This document shows, piece by piece, positions 1 to 8,372 of a stretch of DNA of 64,000 nt. The stretch is from Kamptonema formosum PCC 10802. GTDB lineage: Bacteria; Cyanobacteriota; Cyanobacteriia; Cyanobacteriales; Oscillatoriaceae. Within the stretch, counting starts at the first letter, position 1; the number at the start of each line of letters is the position of its first letter. The position numbers were made by a program, and so were the translations under genes. The notes below the pieces were generated by a model, which worked only from the letters and a program-made list of their open reading frames with translations, did not search any database and was not told where the DNA came from. Where the stretch lies: assembly GCF_000332335.1 (NCBI RefSeq), contig NZ_KB235948.1, positions 4,994,901 to 5,058,900 of the forward strand, given 5' to 3'.

Positions 1-1026
1 CTGTGGATCGCCGCTAGCGATCCCGCCGAACTCGACCAGTTGCAGCGCCGGTGGGAGGAGAGAGCAGACGAGCCTGCTGAAGGGACGGGATTGCGCCGGT
101 TTGGAGCTCACTCAAGGGGGAGTGCGGAGGAAACCGGGGACTTCCGAGCGCCCCATTTCCAGATGTCCCAAGGGGATTACGAAAACGCCGTCTTGCAAGC
201 CAAAAAATATATCCGTGCCGGCGATATCTTTCAAGCCAACCTGTCCCTGCGGTTTGAAGCGCGCACTGCAGCGGACAGCTGGTCTATTTATCGCGCCTTG
301 CAGCAGATCAATCCATCGCCCTTTGCCAGCTACTGGCAGACGCCGTGGGGCGACCTGATTAGCTGCTCTCCGGAAAGATTGGTGCAGCTTGTCGGGCGTC
401 AAGCCCAGACGCGACCGATCGCCGGCACGCGACGCCGGGGAACCACCCCAGCTCAAGACGAGGAACTGGCGCAAGAGCTGCTCAGCAACACCAAAGAAAG
501 AGCCGAACACATCATGCTCGTTGACCTAGAGCGCAATGACTTGGGGCGAGTTTGCCAGTGGGGATCGGTTCGCGTCAGTGAATTGCTCGCCATTGAGCGC
601 TACAGTCACGTCATGCACCTGGTCAGCAACGTCGAAGGCACCTTGCGCCCCGAAGTTGACGCCGCTGACCTGATCCGCGCCATGTTCCCCGGCGGCACCA
701 TTACCGGCTGCCCGAAAGTGCGCTGCATGGAAATTATTGAAGAGCTAGAGCCGGTGCGCCGCAGCTTATTTTATGGCTCTTGTGGCTATCTGGACTGGCG
801 CGGCAATCTGGACTTAAATATCCTGATCCGCACTCTCCTGCACACAGCTGAGGAACCCCGACTGAGTTCCCAGCCTCAAACCGCTGGCGATTTTACCGTT
901 ACAGGTCAAGTCGGTGCCGGCATTGTCGCCGACAGCGACCCAGAGAAAGAATGGTATGAGTCCCTGCACAAAGCTGAGGCTCAACTGGCTGCCCTCAGGG
1001 TTGCCCAGATGGGTCCTTACATTTAA
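1..1026 (+). CDS. trpE: Anthranilate synthase component I (TrpE), 5' end outside window
   Basis: The C-terminal 341 residues of a chorismate-binding enzyme are visible; the frame is open from base 1, so the start lies upstream. Family motifs run in order: GDIFQANLSLRF, PIAGTRRRG, the ERAEHIMLVDLERNDLGRV block, FPGGTITGCPKVR and GQVGAGIVADSDPEKEW. Component I converts chorismate, with ammonia from a glutaminase partner, to anthranilate, the first committed step of tryptophan synthesis. The PIAGT motif has Ala where aminodeoxychorismate synthase (PabB) usually has Lys, which favours TrpE over PabB; that is inference from known family differences. A pabB-like role is the main alternative. No glutaminase gene is visible in the window. 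Confidence 0.8.
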   Translation: MWIAASDPAELDQLQRRWEERADEPAEGTGLRRFGAHSRGSAEETGDFRAPHFQMSQGDYENAVLQAKKYIRAGDIFQANLSLRFEARTAADSWSIYRALQQINPSPFASYWQTPWGDLISCSPERLVQLVGRQAQTRPIAGTRRRGTTPAQDEELAQELLSNTKERAEHIMLVDLERNDLGRVCQWGSVRVSELLAIERYSHVMHLVSNVEGTLRPEVDAADLIRAMFPGGTITGCPKVRCMEIIEELEPVRRSLFYGSCGYLDWRGNLDLNILIRTLLHTAEEPRLSSQPQTAGDFTVTGQVGAGIVADSDPEKEWYESLHKAEAQLAALRVAQMGPYI

Positions 1027-1034
1027 TTTTCCTA

Positions 1035-1052
1035 GAGCGGGAGCTCCCGCTC
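1035..1052 (+). terminator. Palindrome just after trpE, possible terminator
   Basis: A perfect 18-nt palindrome (GAGCGGGAGCTCCCGCTC) starts 9 bases after the trpE stop. No T-run follows, so it may be a processing or stability hairpin rather than a classical intrinsic terminator. The rest of the roughly 400-base gap up to pipX shows no convincing gene; the short open frames there lack a ribosome binding site and family motifs. Confidence 0.35.
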
Positions 1053-1431
1053 GCTCCGCGCGCCCGAGAGCCCGCTTGTGCCGCAAGGGCAGCCTTTCCG
1101 CCGCCAAAGAGTGCGTTTCCGGGGGCAGCGCACCCTGCTGCGCGGGGTCAGCAGCAACGCCAAAGTTGCCGTAAAAATCATTTAAATTGCTAATATTTGC
1201 CATTCATAAAAAAGCTGTTAATTTCTTCTGTATTGCAATAGCATTATGTCTCGTTGCAGGGACGCGCCGGCAGATCGGGAGTGCACTCAGCAAGTTAAAT
1301 GCGTATATTTCCGCCCACAAACCGGTATGGCCGCGCCTGGAGCGAGCGATCCCGCCCAGTGGCAATCCACCCAGTGCCAAAGTCTCTTAATATCTAAGCT
1401 GGAGCTATCCTAGAGGCGAATCGGACACTGC

Positions 1432-1701
1432 ATGGACAACGAAACTTACCTGAATCATCCCACTTTTGGCCTGCTTTACCGGGTATGTTTGCTTGGGGAA
1501 CACCAGGAATTGTTCACGACACTGTACGCCCAGCGCTTGTTTTTTCTCGTGACCACAGGACCTGCCGGCCTCAAATTTGAGCCAATTAGCCGCACCGACG
1601 CTCGCCTGATGGTGGAAAACCGCTTGCGCTTGCTCCGCCGCACCGGCCAATCTCAGGAGCACGAGCAACTGCAAGCCATTCACCACCGCACATTTCAATA
1701 G
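1432..1701 (+). CDS. pipX: PipX, PII- and NtcA-binding coactivator
   Basis: An 89-residue protein of the usual PipX length. It starts with the family-typical segment (ETYLNHPTFGLLYRVC) that forms the N-terminal Tudor-like domain, followed by a helical C-terminal tail (DARLMVENRLRLLRR). PipX binds the signalling protein PII when 2-oxoglutarate is low and the transcription factor NtcA when it is high, coupling carbon/nitrogen balance to transcription. The next gene, pipY, begins 12 bases after the stop, an arrangement conserved in cyanobacteria and consistent with co-transcription. ntcA itself lies in this window at about 25.7 kb. Confidence 0.95.
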   Translation: MDNETYLNHPTFGLLYRVCLLGEHQELFTTLYAQRLFFLVTTGPAGLKFEPISRTDARLMVENRLRLLRRTGQSQEHEQLQAIHHRTFQ

Positions 1702-1713
1702 GGGCTTGCGGTT

Positions 1714-2397
1714 ATGAGCCTATCGATTGCCGAACGGATTGCCTTGATTCGCTCCGGACTGCCGGCTGGGGTCCGGCTGATTGCCGTCACCAAGCAGGTG
1801 CCCTCCGACGCCATCCGAGAAGCCTACGCAGCGGGAATCCGGGATTTTGCCGAAAGCCGAGTCCAAGAAGCCGAGCCCAAAACAATCCAGCTGCAGGATT
1901 TGCCAGATATCGCCTGGCACTTCATTGGCCACCTCCAGGCGAACAAAGCCCAAAAAGCTTTGCAGCTGTTTGAGTGGATTCACTCGGTGGATAGCTTAAA
2001 ATTAGCTCAGCGCTTAGATCGACTTGCCGAGCAGCTGCAGCGAAAGCCAAACGTTTGCCTGCAGGTCAAAATACTCCGCGATCCCAACAAATACGGCTGG
2101 ACGGTTCCGGACTTGCTCGCCGACCTGTGCGCCCTCAATCAGTGCCGGCACCTGCAAATTCAAGGTTTGATGACAATCCCCCCCTTGGGGCTCGACGAGT
2201 CGGAAACCCTTGCTGTGTTTGAGGGGGCGCGCGAACTGGCTGAGAAAATCAGGGAGCAAAATTGGCCAAATATCCGGATGCGGGAGCTGTCAATGGGAAT
2301 GTCGGCAGACTACTCTGTGGCAGTCAAAGCCGGCGCAACCGCAGTGCGGCTGGGGACAGTCCTGTTTGGGGAGCGGCAGCTATCCTCTCCCCCTTGA
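1714..2397 (+). CDS. pipY: PipY, PLP-binding homeostasis protein (YggS/PROSC family)
   Basis: A 227-residue single-domain PLP-binding protein of the YggS/PLPBP family. The PLP lysine is predicted at residue 27 in LIAVTKQVP; other family blocks are HFIGHLQANK, IQGLMTIPP, LSMGMSADYSVAVKAGAT and VRLGTVLFGER. The family has no known catalytic turnover and keeps the cellular PLP pool and amino-acid balance in order. It sits directly behind pipX, the arrangement that gave it its name. The stop codon overlaps a possible promoter for the sepF region. Confidence 0.93.
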   Translation: MSLSIAERIALIRSGLPAGVRLIAVTKQVPSDAIREAYAAGIRDFAESRVQEAEPKTIQLQDLPDIAWHFIGHLQANKAQKALQLFEWIHSVDSLKLAQRLDRLAEQLQRKPNVCLQVKILRDPNKYGWTVPDLLADLCALNQCRHLQIQGLMTIPPLGLDESETLAVFEGARELAEKIREQNWPNIRMRELSMGMSADYSVAVKAGATAVRLGTVLFGERQLSSPP

Positions 2398-2426
2398 CAC
2401 CAACCTAGCCGTTTGCGATATAGAAT
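2394..2426 (+). promoter_or_regulatory. Possible sigma70-type promoter for the sepF region
   Basis: TTGACA (2394-2399) overlaps the pipY stop and is followed by TATAGA (2419-2424). The 19-base spacer is longer than the ideal 17, so this is a moderate candidate. It could drive a roughly 300-base leader containing a small ORF ahead of sepF. Confidence 0.35.
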
Positions 2427-2580
2427 AAGCAAGTTGAACTGGGAAGCCTGGAGCGCAACAGAAGTTTACAGCACTCGCAGCGAGCGTCACCCAGAGCGGC
2501 CCAGAAACAGCTTTCAAGGTGCCACTGTCACCCTCAAAAGCGCAACTCAGCCCACAAATTCCTATTAAGGATATATAAAA

Positions 2581-2730
2581 ATGTGGAAGCTTATCAATAA
2601 CATCGGATTCAAAAGCTTAAACTGGGTGCTGTTCAGGTTCTGTGAGTTAAATCCCGGAGCTGTCCTGCAAGCTGTTCCGTTGACTGAAAGCTGTCTGCCA
2701 GACTTAACCCTAGTTGTAGTGGAGCGTTAA
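2581..2730 (+). CDS. Candidate 49-residue small protein upstream of sepF
   Basis: ATG at 2581 opens a 49-codon frame ending in TAA at 2728-2730, two bases before the sepF GTG start. AAGGA precedes the ATG by about 10 bases. The product begins [20 protein letters not shown] and contains a hydrophobic C-terminal stretch; no family is recognised. Its tight coupling to sepF suggests either a translated leader or a small co-expressed protein. It could equally be a chance frame; only conservation of its codons in relatives would settle this. Confidence 0.35.
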   Translation: MWKLINNIGFKSLNWVLFRFCELNPGAVLQAVPLTESCLPDLTLVVVER

Positions 2731-2732
2731 CC

Positions 2733-3344
2733 GTGAACACGATTTTTTCCAAGCTCAGAGATTTTGTAGGTCTAAATCAGCCCGTGGATTACGATTACGA
2801 TTACGACGAGATGGAAGCGGACCGGTATCAAGCTGCCTACCCCGAGCAAACTGCCCCGCCCCCGCCCGCAGAAGATCGCTCGAATCGCAATCGGTTGCGG
2901 ACTCAAGGACTGCCCGGCTCGGGCAGCGGTATGATGGCGTCGGGATCGGGAATGGGGTCAACCATGAATAATGTGATCGGTATGCCGGGAGCGGCGAATG
3001 GCATTTCTGAAGTGGTGGTGATGGAGCCCCGCTCTTTTGAGGAAATGCCTCAGGCGATTCAAGCGCTACGCCAGCGCAAATCTGTGGTTCTCAATCTGAC
3101 GCTGATGGACCCAGACCAGGCCCAGCGGGCTGTGGACTTTATCGCCGGCGGCACCTACGCCCTCGATGGCCACCAAGAGCGGATCGGTGAAAGCATTTTC
3201 CTGTTCACACCTAGCTGTGTTCAGGTCAGCACTCAATCTGGGGTGGTTCACGATGTCCTCCAGCCTCACTTGCGCCCGTCTCGCCCACCTGTGCCGGCAC
3301 CGGGCGTCAACTGGTCGCCAGAACAAACTCGCATGGCTCAGTAA
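2733..3344 (+). CDS. sepF: Cell division protein SepF (Cdv2)
   Basis: A 203-residue protein with a GTG start. The N-terminus [13 protein letters not shown] is the predicted membrane-binding amphipathic helix, followed by an acidic tyrosine-rich stretch and a low-complexity Gly/Ser/Met linker. The C-terminal SepF domain (about residues 90-165) includes [31 protein letters not shown] and GESIFLFTP. SepF anchors and bundles FtsZ at the division site in cyanobacteria and Gram-positives. The pipX-pipY-sepF-proC order is typical of cyanobacteria. The start is supported by the conserved amphipathic N-terminus. Confidence 0.93.
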   Translation: MNTIFSKLRDFVGLNQPVDYDYDYDEMEADRYQAAYPEQTAPPPPAEDRSNRNRLRTQGLPGSGSGMMASGSGMGSTMNNVIGMPGAANGISEVVVMEPRSFEEMPQAIQALRQRKSVVLNLTLMDPDQAQRAVDFIAGGTYALDGHQERIGESIFLFTPSCVQVSTQSGVVHDVLQPHLRPSRPPVPAPGVNWSPEQTRMAQ

Positions 3345-3422
3345 ACTGGGGGTCAGCTTTCAGCAGTTAGCAGCAAGCACTTAATCGCTGATTGCTGACT
3401 GCTGGCAACTGATAAAAAACAA

Positions 3423-4241
3423 ATGACTGTAAAGCTTGGCATTATTGGGGGCGGGGTCATGGGAGAAGCTCTCCTGTCCCGCCTTGTCGCTCAACAGATT
3501 TACCGGCACGAGGAAGTGCTCGTCAGCGAGCCGCAACCTCACCGGCGCAGCGTTCTGGCGCAGCAATACGGCGTTGCTGTCACCGCAGACAATCGAGCCG
3601 CCGCTTGCGCTACAGAAGTGCTGCTCTTGGCCATTAAACCGCAGGTGTTTGAGGCTGTGGCGGCTGATATCTCGGGTACGGTTGCCGGTCTGACCGGCAT
3701 CGAACCGCCAGTGCTGGTTTCGATTTTAGCCGGCACCCCCCTGAGCAAGCTGCAGCCAGCTTTTCCCGGATGGCCAGTCATTCGGGCCATGCCCAACACG
3801 CCGGCGACCGTCGGTGCCGGCATCACCGCCATCGCACCCGGCACCGGCGTCACCCCCGCCCACCTGGAGCAGGCTGGCCGCATTCTTCAGTCTGTGGGCG
3901 AGGTCGTCGAAGTCCCGGAATCCCTCATCGATGCAGTCACCGGCCTGTCTGGCTCTGGCCCCGGTTATGTGGCCATTGTCATCGAAGCCTTGACAGATGG
4001 CGGCGTTTGTGCTGGGCTGCCGAGAGCGATCGCCGCCAAACTCGCCCTGCAAACCGTCCTAGGCACAGCCGAGCTGCTGCGCGACTCGGGAATGCACCCT
4101 GCGGAGCTCAAAGACAAAGTGACGAGTCCGGGGGGGACGACGATAGCCGGGATCGCTCAGCTGGAGCGTGCCGGTTTGCGCTCGGCGCTGATTGAGGCGG
4201 TGCGAGCGGCTAGCCAGCGCTCCAAGGAACTGGGGAGCTAG
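3423..4241 (+). CDS. proC: Pyrroline-5-carboxylate reductase
   Basis: A 272-residue enzyme of normal ProC length. It reduces 1-pyrroline-5-carboxylate to L-proline with NAD(P)H. The N-terminal Rossmann motif is GIIGGGVMG (residues 6-14). MPNTPATVGAG and the SGSGPGYV loop follow. The C-terminal dimerisation domain carries the ProC signature DKVTSPGGTTIAGI. It lies 78 bases downstream of sepF on the same strand. A degenerate copy of the dispersed GACAGGCGnnnCGCCTGTC palindrome follows at about 4267-4300. Confidence 0.96.
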   Translation: MTVKLGIIGGGVMGEALLSRLVAQQIYRHEEVLVSEPQPHRRSVLAQQYGVAVTADNRAAACATEVLLLAIKPQVFEAVAADISGTVAGLTGIEPPVLVSILAGTPLSKLQPAFPGWPVIRAMPNTPATVGAGITAIAPGTGVTPAHLEQAGRILQSVGEVVEVPESLIDAVTGLSGSGPGYVAIVIEALTDGGVCAGLPRAIAAKLALQTVLGTAELLRDSGMHPAELKDKVTSPGGTTIAGIAQLERAGLRSALIEAVRAASQRSKELGS

Positions 4242-4374
4242 CCGGTGCTCTGTGAACCTGTCAGAGAAGGCGTAGGACAGGCGTCTCGCCTGTCCCAAAA
4301 TTGGCTGCTTCTATAATGCCGGTGGCGGACAGTCCCCCTCGCAACCAGATATCTAGGGGGGACAATCGCACCCT

Positions 4375-4587
4375 TTATCGAAGCTGGTTAAACTCTTCCT
4401 CAGTAATCCCCAGCTGCTTGAGAATTTCATAGAAAAGCCAACTGCCGATTTCAGTATTGCTATGAATAGGAATGGTGGTGGCGCGTCCATCAGGGTGCAG
4501 CCAACGGGCGTGGCTTCCCTTCTGTCTCACTTTCTCAAACCCCAGTTTCCCAGCAACCCGTTGCAAGTCACTTGCTTTAGCTGGCAT
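4375..4587 (-). CDS. hicA: HicA-type mRNA interferase toxin
   Basis: A 70-residue protein if started at MPAKASDLQRVA (ATG at 4585-4587); an upstream start would add six residues. The double-stranded-RNA-binding-like fold of HicA is indicated by LGFEKVRQKGSHARWLHPDG, which contains the G-SH catalytic histidine, and by TTIPIHSNTEIG. HicA toxins cleave mRNA and are held inactive by HicB. The start overlaps the end of the partner gene by 11 bases, giving translational coupling in the order antitoxin then toxin. All key residues appear intact. Confidence 0.88.
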   Translation of the reverse strand: MPAKASDLQRVAGKLGFEKVRQKGSHARWLHPDGRATTIPIHSNTEIGSWLFYEILKQLGITEEEFNQLR

Positions 4588-4789
4588 TGGCAACCACCAG
4601 TTCAACGTCTTGAGGTAGCTGACCCCCTTGCTCTTGACACTCTTGTTGAATCATCTCGAAGACATACGCGAGTTCGCTACGCGCTTCTTCTGGGGTTTGG
4701 CCCCAAGCGTGACAGCCGGCAATCGCAGGGATGTATGCGACAAAGGTGCCGTTGTCGTCAGGACGAATAACAATCGTGTAGTCTGTCAT
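4577..4789 (-). CDS. hicB: HicB-type antitoxin
   Basis: The chosen start is MTDYTIVIRPDD (ATG at 4787-4789), giving 70 residues; another ATG 9 bases upstream is also possible. The partial RNase H-like HicB fold is recognisable from the motifs FVAYIPAIAGCHAWGQTPEEA and the following amphipathic helix. A separate DNA-binding tail is not obvious, so this is the short HicB form. It would neutralise HicA encoded immediately downstream. Next to a MITE-like repeat and plsY, the pair looks like a small chromosomal toxin-antitoxin module. Confidence 0.87.
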   Translation of the reverse strand: MTDYTIVIRPDDNGTFVAYIPAIAGCHAWGQTPEEARSELAYVFEMIQQECQEQGGQLPQDVELVVANAS

Positions 4790-4857
4790 AGACTTCATAG
4801 GAATAGTCCCCAAACAAAGGGTGACATTTCCAGTTTAAACCAAGTTGCTACTGATCG

Positions 4858-4959
4858 TGGCTCTCAGTTGGATGAAGTAGGCTTCAGGAAGGCTTAAGAA
4901 ACCCGGTTTCTTTAAGAAACCGGGTTTCTCAGTACCTCACTAATATGAGAGAGGCTATA
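4858..4959 (-). repeat. MITE-like repeat, family A
   Basis: About 100 bases in reverse orientation relative to the copies at 17.2, 34.2 and 54.3 kb. A central hairpin of GAAACCCGGTTTC and its inverted copy is flanked by GTACCTCACTAATATGAGAGA on one side and CTCAGTTGGATGAAGTAG on the other. The outer ends fit the TATAGCnnCTCTCA / TGAGAnCGCTATA inverted ends seen in full copies. Confidence 0.6.
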
Positions 4960-5002
4960 TATAGCAATAGACAGCTCAGTAATGGACAAGGCACCTCACT
5001 TG

Positions 5003-5117
5003 CTAGTAGGTACAGGGACAGGCGTAGCTGCTAGCGCAGCCGCTAACGCTAAAGCGTAGCGGCGCGTCAGCGCGACGCCTGTCCTACGTCCGCGCCCTAA
5101 GTGGCTAGTGCTATACC
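5003..5117 (+). repeat. Dispersed palindromic repeat, family B
   Basis: Contains the GACAGGCG...CGCCTGTC palindrome, here expanded by extra GCTAGCGC and GCTAACGC palindromes, and ends with CCTAAGTGGCTAGTGCTATA. Related copies occur at 15.5, 23.6, 28.3, 30.3, 57.0 and 59.8 kb. It lies just downstream of plsY and, as a strong hairpin, could act as its terminator. Confidence 0.55.
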
Positions 5118-5128
5118 AATTCCTGTCC

Positions 5129-5818
5129 CTACTGCGAGGCGCTTGTTTCCGCCTCCTGCTGCTGCGACAATTTTTCTCCAATTCTGGGTTCCGCACCGGC
5201 AAGCAATCTCTCAATATTGCTGCGGTGGCGCACAATGACATACAGCCCGCCGGCAAGGGCAAACAAGCAGTAAGCCAAAGGCTGACCGGCAACTATCATC
5301 AGTACCGGACAGGCTATCGCCCCCGACATTGAACTGAGCGACACAATCCGCGAAATGGCTATAACGATCGCAAAAACGCCGAGAGTTGCCAACCCCACCG
5401 GCCAATATAATGCTAGCAAAATCCCCAGACTCGTCGCCACAGATTTGCCGCCGGTGAAGCCTAACCAGATAGATTTACTGTGACCGAGCACCGCTGCTAA
5501 ACCGGCACCCGTTACCATCCAAGGCAGCCAGCTGTCAAGTACGGGCGGTGCAGCCAGCATATCCACCGCCTCTCGGGTGTAAGCCCAGCGAACCAGCACA
5601 ATTGCCGCTACGCCTTTCAAAACGTCCAGCAACAACACGGCGATCGCCGGTCCTTTTCCCAGGGTTCGCAGCACGTTCGTCGCGCCGGTGGAGCCAGAGC
5701 CCACCTCCCGAATGTCAATGCCTTTGAGCAGTTTTGCGGCTGTGTAGCCGGTGGGAAGGGAGCCGAGCAGATAAGCTGCTAATAAGATGGCTATATTTAA
5801 ACTTAACCAGAGAGCCAT
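5129..5818 (-). CDS. plsY: Acyl-phosphate:glycerol-3-phosphate acyltransferase PlsY
   Basis: A 229-residue multi-pass membrane enzyme that transfers an acyl group from acyl-phosphate to glycerol-3-phosphate, the first step of phospholipid and galactolipid synthesis. The three conserved loops are GSLPTGY, GSGSTGATNVLRTLG and GGKSVATSLG, separated by hydrophobic helices. The start chosen is MALWLSLNIAILL; an upstream in-frame ATG would add 32 residues encoded by repetitive DNA (GGGTGTTGGGTGTTAG), which is not typical of PlsY. DUF3086, DUF3119 and MlaE genes lie upstream on the same strand, a lipid-related neighbourhood. Confidence 0.93.
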   Translation of the reverse strand: MALWLSLNIAILLAAYLLGSLPTGYTAAKLLKGIDIREVGSGSTGATNVLRTLGKGPAIAVLLLDVLKGVAAIVLVRWAYTREAVDMLAAPPVLDSWLPWMVTGAGLAAVLGHSKSIWLGFTGGKSVATSLGILLALYWPVGLATLGVFAIVIAISRIVSLSSMSGAIACPVLMIVAGQPLAYCLFALAGGLYVIVRHRSNIERLLAGAEPRIGEKLSQQQEAETSASQ

Positions 5819-5913
5819 TGTTTTTGTTGGGTGTTGGGTGTTAGGAATGGGTGCCGGGATTTGGGGATTTGGGGATTGGGAAAAAGCGATTATTCTGTTA
5901 GTGGTGAGCGCCA

Positions 5914-6010
5914 TATAGCGGCTCTCAGTTATATGAAGTAGGTTGCAGGAACCCGTTTTCTTTAAGAAATCGGCTTTGTCAGTACCTCACTAATATGAGA
6001 GACGCTATAT
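5914..6010 (-). repeat. MITE-like repeat, family A, degenerate centre
   Basis: TATAGCGGCTCTCAGT at the left end and TGAGAGACGCTATA at the right end form imperfect terminal inverted repeats. The central hairpin has decayed (GAACCCGTTTTC against GAAATCGGC). Between here and 6260 lie a GGGGCGATCGCGGGGGC palindrome holding a HIP1 site (about 6070), a CCCAGGC..GCCTGGG repeat (about 6140) and a GGGCTAAAGCCC hairpin (about 6220). No gene is seen in 5819-6260. Confidence 0.6.
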
Positions 6011-6260
6011 AAAGGAGGCAGTCGCGACGATCTGCGCACTTTACTACCCCCAATGAAAATTGTCAAGGGGTCGGGGCGATCGCGGGGGCATCGCCCCTAC
6101 AAGACTATTTTCAAGTTAGAGCCTCCTGCTCGGCATTCCCAGGCTCCGCCTGGGAACGAGATGGCAAGCAAGATCGCCAGATCAAATGAAAATTGTCTTG
6201 GAGGCGGGGCGAGCTTTTGGGCTAAAGCCCAACTACAAACCAGGGAATGGCGGCTCGTTG

Positions 6261-7577
6261 CTAGATTTCCCGAACAGCCATAGTCTGGGGGTCGGGTGCG
6301 AAAGCGAGCCACAGGGGAAATTGCAGCAGGGAGAGATTGATTTGGTCTTCGGTTTCGTCAATGACAATCAGGGGCATTAAACCGTCTTTGAGCAGCCGGT
6401 CGGCTTTTTGCACGAGGGGTTCGGCGGCTTCAAATAGGACTGCTCCCCGCTCTGGGCCAAAATCGGTGCGGGTGATGCCGAGGCAGTCTTGCAACCCGCG
6501 CCGCCACTCTCCGAGACGTTCTGGGGTGGCGGCGAGGACGAGGGTGCGCAGGCGATTGCCATAGATGCTGCGCAGCACGGAGATGGCGGCGGAGGAGATG
6601 AGGATATTTTGCAACCGGCTGCCCATCGTGCGCAAGGCTCCCCGCCCGCCTTGGGTGAAAAACCAGTTGGAGACTCGCTCGGCGTGAATGGGCTCGAAGG
6701 TGCGGCGCAGCTGCCAGGGGGGACCGTAGTAGTCGGGCATGTTGCGGTACTGATCGAGGAGCCGGCGAATTTGTTTGGTTTGCTCTTGGAAGCTCTGTTC
6801 GGCAAATCTGGGTGCGCTGGGCTTTTGCTCGGCTTTGGGTTCTTTTGCCGTCGCAGCTGTTTGCTTTTGCGGTGGCTGCGCCGGCGGGGCTAGTTCTAGC
6901 TGTTCTGTGGCGCTGACCAAATCTTGCAAGCTTCCGACTAGGTAGTCTTTAAAGCCTTGAACGCGAATGGCTAGGTCTTGGGATACGCCGGCGAATGTGG
7001 TTCGCATTTCTTGGCGGATGCGCTCCTGACGCCGTTCGAGTTGCTCTACGGATATCTGTAGCGCCTGCTTGCGCTGCTCCAGTTCGCTCAACCCTTCTTG
7101 CACCAGACGCCCCAGTGCGGCTTGGGTTTCTGCCTGAAGTTGCAGCAACTGGGCGCGTGAGGCTTGCAGTTGGGCTATCTGTTCTTTCAATTCCGCTTCT
7201 TGGCACAGCAAGGAGACGACTCGCTGCGCCAGCGCCGCGGCGTCACGCTCTGTTGCGTCCGCCGGCGGCTGCACCGGCACGGCTGGCTTTTCTGGCGGTG
7301 CCGGTGGGGCTGGCGGTGCGGAAAGCCCCACCGGCGCGCTTTGCTGTTCTGGGGGTGCCGGTGGGGTTGGCGGTGCGGAAAGCTCCACCGGCGCGCTTTG
7401 CTGTTCTGGGGGTGCCGGTGGGGTTGGCGGTGCGGAAAGCTCCACCGGCACGCTTTGCTTTTCTGGGGGTGCCGGTGGGGTTGGCGGTGGCGGTGCTGGC
7501 TCTGGGGGTGCCGGCTTGGCCACTGACTCAGCGGCTTGCTGTTGCTGTTCTGGGGTTTGGGTTTCGTCGGAACTCAT
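6261..7577 (-). CDS. DUF3086 protein with Pro-rich N-terminal repeats
   Basis: 438 residues from MSSDETQTPEQ; a longer open frame upstream is repeat-derived. Residues 1-130 are Pro/Ala/Glu-rich with a near-perfect 19-residue repeat (core PPTPPAPPEQQSAPVEL). A coiled coil follows (about 140-230, QRVVSLLCQEAELKEQIAQL and RKQALQISVEQLERR). The C-terminal 200 residues (QIRRLLDQYRNMPDYYGPPW, AERVSNWFFTQGGRGAL, LIVIDETEDQINLSLLQFPL) resemble the cyanobacteria-specific DUF3086 domain, of unknown function. Its position between DUF3119 and plsY suggests a link to membranes or lipids, but this is inference. Confidence 0.75.
   Translation of the reverse strand: MSSDETQTPEQQQQAAESVAKPAPPEPAPPPPTPPAPPEKQSVPVELSAPPTPPAPPEQQSAPVELSAPPTPPAPPEQQSAPVGLSAPPAPPAPPEKPAVPVQPPADATERDAAALAQRVVSLLCQEAELKEQIAQLQASRAQLLQLQAETQAALGRLVQEGLSELEQRKQALQISVEQLERRQERIRQEMRTTFAGVSQDLAIRVQGFKDYLVGSLQDLVSATEQLELAPPAQPPQKQTAATAKEPKAEQKPSAPRFAEQSFQEQTKQIRRLLDQYRNMPDYYGPPWQLRRTFEPIHAERVSNWFFTQGGRGALRTMGSRLQNILISSAAISVLRSIYGNRLRTLVLAATPERLGEWRRGLQDCLGITRTDFGPERGAVLFEAAEPLVQKADRLLKDGLMPLIVIDETEDQINLSLLQFPLWLAFAPDPQTMAVREI
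7294..7489. repeat. 57-bp tandem repeat inside the DUF3086 gene
   Basis: Three 57-bp units (19 codons) from 7294 to 7464 differ at only a few positions, followed by a partial fourth unit. The period is a multiple of three, so expansion or contraction keeps the reading frame; repeat number probably varies between strains. Confidence 0.85.
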
Positions 7578-7918
7578 AGAAGATAAAAGCAATTGAAGGG
7601 TTGGCGGGAGAGGGAGGGGGTGAGGGGGGGGAGTGAGGGAGTGAGAAACGGGAGCATTATTCCGTTTTTGCCAATACCGGGGCAATTTAAATCGGGCTGC
7701 TCAGACATGAAGCTATGCCTGCGGGGGCGCTGTTTGTGGGATGCCCCAATTGAAAGCCGGTGCTGTACAGGGCGTGGGATGAAGAACCCCACCCGCCGGG
7801 GGGTGGGGCTCTCCGGATAACTGCAAAGAGTTTGAATCCTCGCCCTCGTGTTGGGCGCTGCGCAGCTGACTCTCCCACTTTCCCGCCGGCGCGTGTTCCC
7901 GGCGTGCGGTACGGATTG
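7578..7918. other. Intergenic stretch with G/C-rich palindromes
   Basis: About 340 bases without a supported gene. Contains a G-rich run (GGGAGAGGGAGGGGGTGAGG) of the type dispersed through this genome and a palindrome near 7783-7817 (CCCCACCCGCC against GGGGGGTGGGG). No promoter is convincing. Confidence 0.5.
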
Positions 7919-8308
7919 CTAAGTGCGGGAACAGCGCAACTCCAGGCAGGTGCGCAGCATTTTGGGGTCAAACAAAATCGGCAGGAAGTGGATGCTCTTT
8001 ACTTCTCGGAAGTAGAAGAGTATGGGGACTGGGGGCCAAAAGATCCGCCAATTTTGCCACTCCTGGTAGGGAAAGCGCCGGAGCAACTTGTCATTTCGGC
8101 AGACTTCCAAGGCGGTTTCGGTGAATTTCAAACGAATGGTGGCAGTCTGGAACAGGAGAAATAGCCCCAGTAGAGCGATGGCGATTGCTGCCAGGGGTTG
8201 CACCGGCAGCAGGGGAATGGCTAGCACCGCTAACACGACCGGCAGCGTATAGCTGGGAGCCAGTTCAACGGTTTGTGCCGATAGGGGAGAGGACGCGGTA
8301 GCAGTCAC
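7919..8308 (-). CDS. DUF3119 family membrane protein
   Basis: 129 residues with a GTG start. Two hydrophobic segments lie in the N-terminal half (PVVLAVLAIPLLPVQPLAAI and AIALLGLFLLFQ), followed by a small soluble domain (IRLKFTETALEVCRNDKLLRRFPYQEW, REVKSIHFLPILFDPKML) resembling a bacterial PH-like fold. The sequence fits the cyanobacterial DUF3119 family, function unknown. It lies between the MlaE-like permease and DUF3086 genes, all on the minus strand and probably one operon. A role alongside the lipid permease is inference. Confidence 0.75.
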   Translation of the reverse strand: MTATASSPLSAQTVELAPSYTLPVVLAVLAIPLLPVQPLAAIAIALLGLFLLFQTATIRLKFTETALEVCRNDKLLRRFPYQEWQNWRIFWPPVPILFYFREVKSIHFLPILFDPKMLRTCLELRCSRT

Positions 8309-8372
8309 AGGCGTTAATCCGGCTTTATGTAAAGTAACCTTTCTCTGCTTTTCATTGTAGAGGGTTAGATCC

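Noticed and set aside
1187..1390. 67-codon frame upstream of pipX
   Set aside because: Lacks a ribosome binding site and any similarity; composition like surrounding intergenic DNA.
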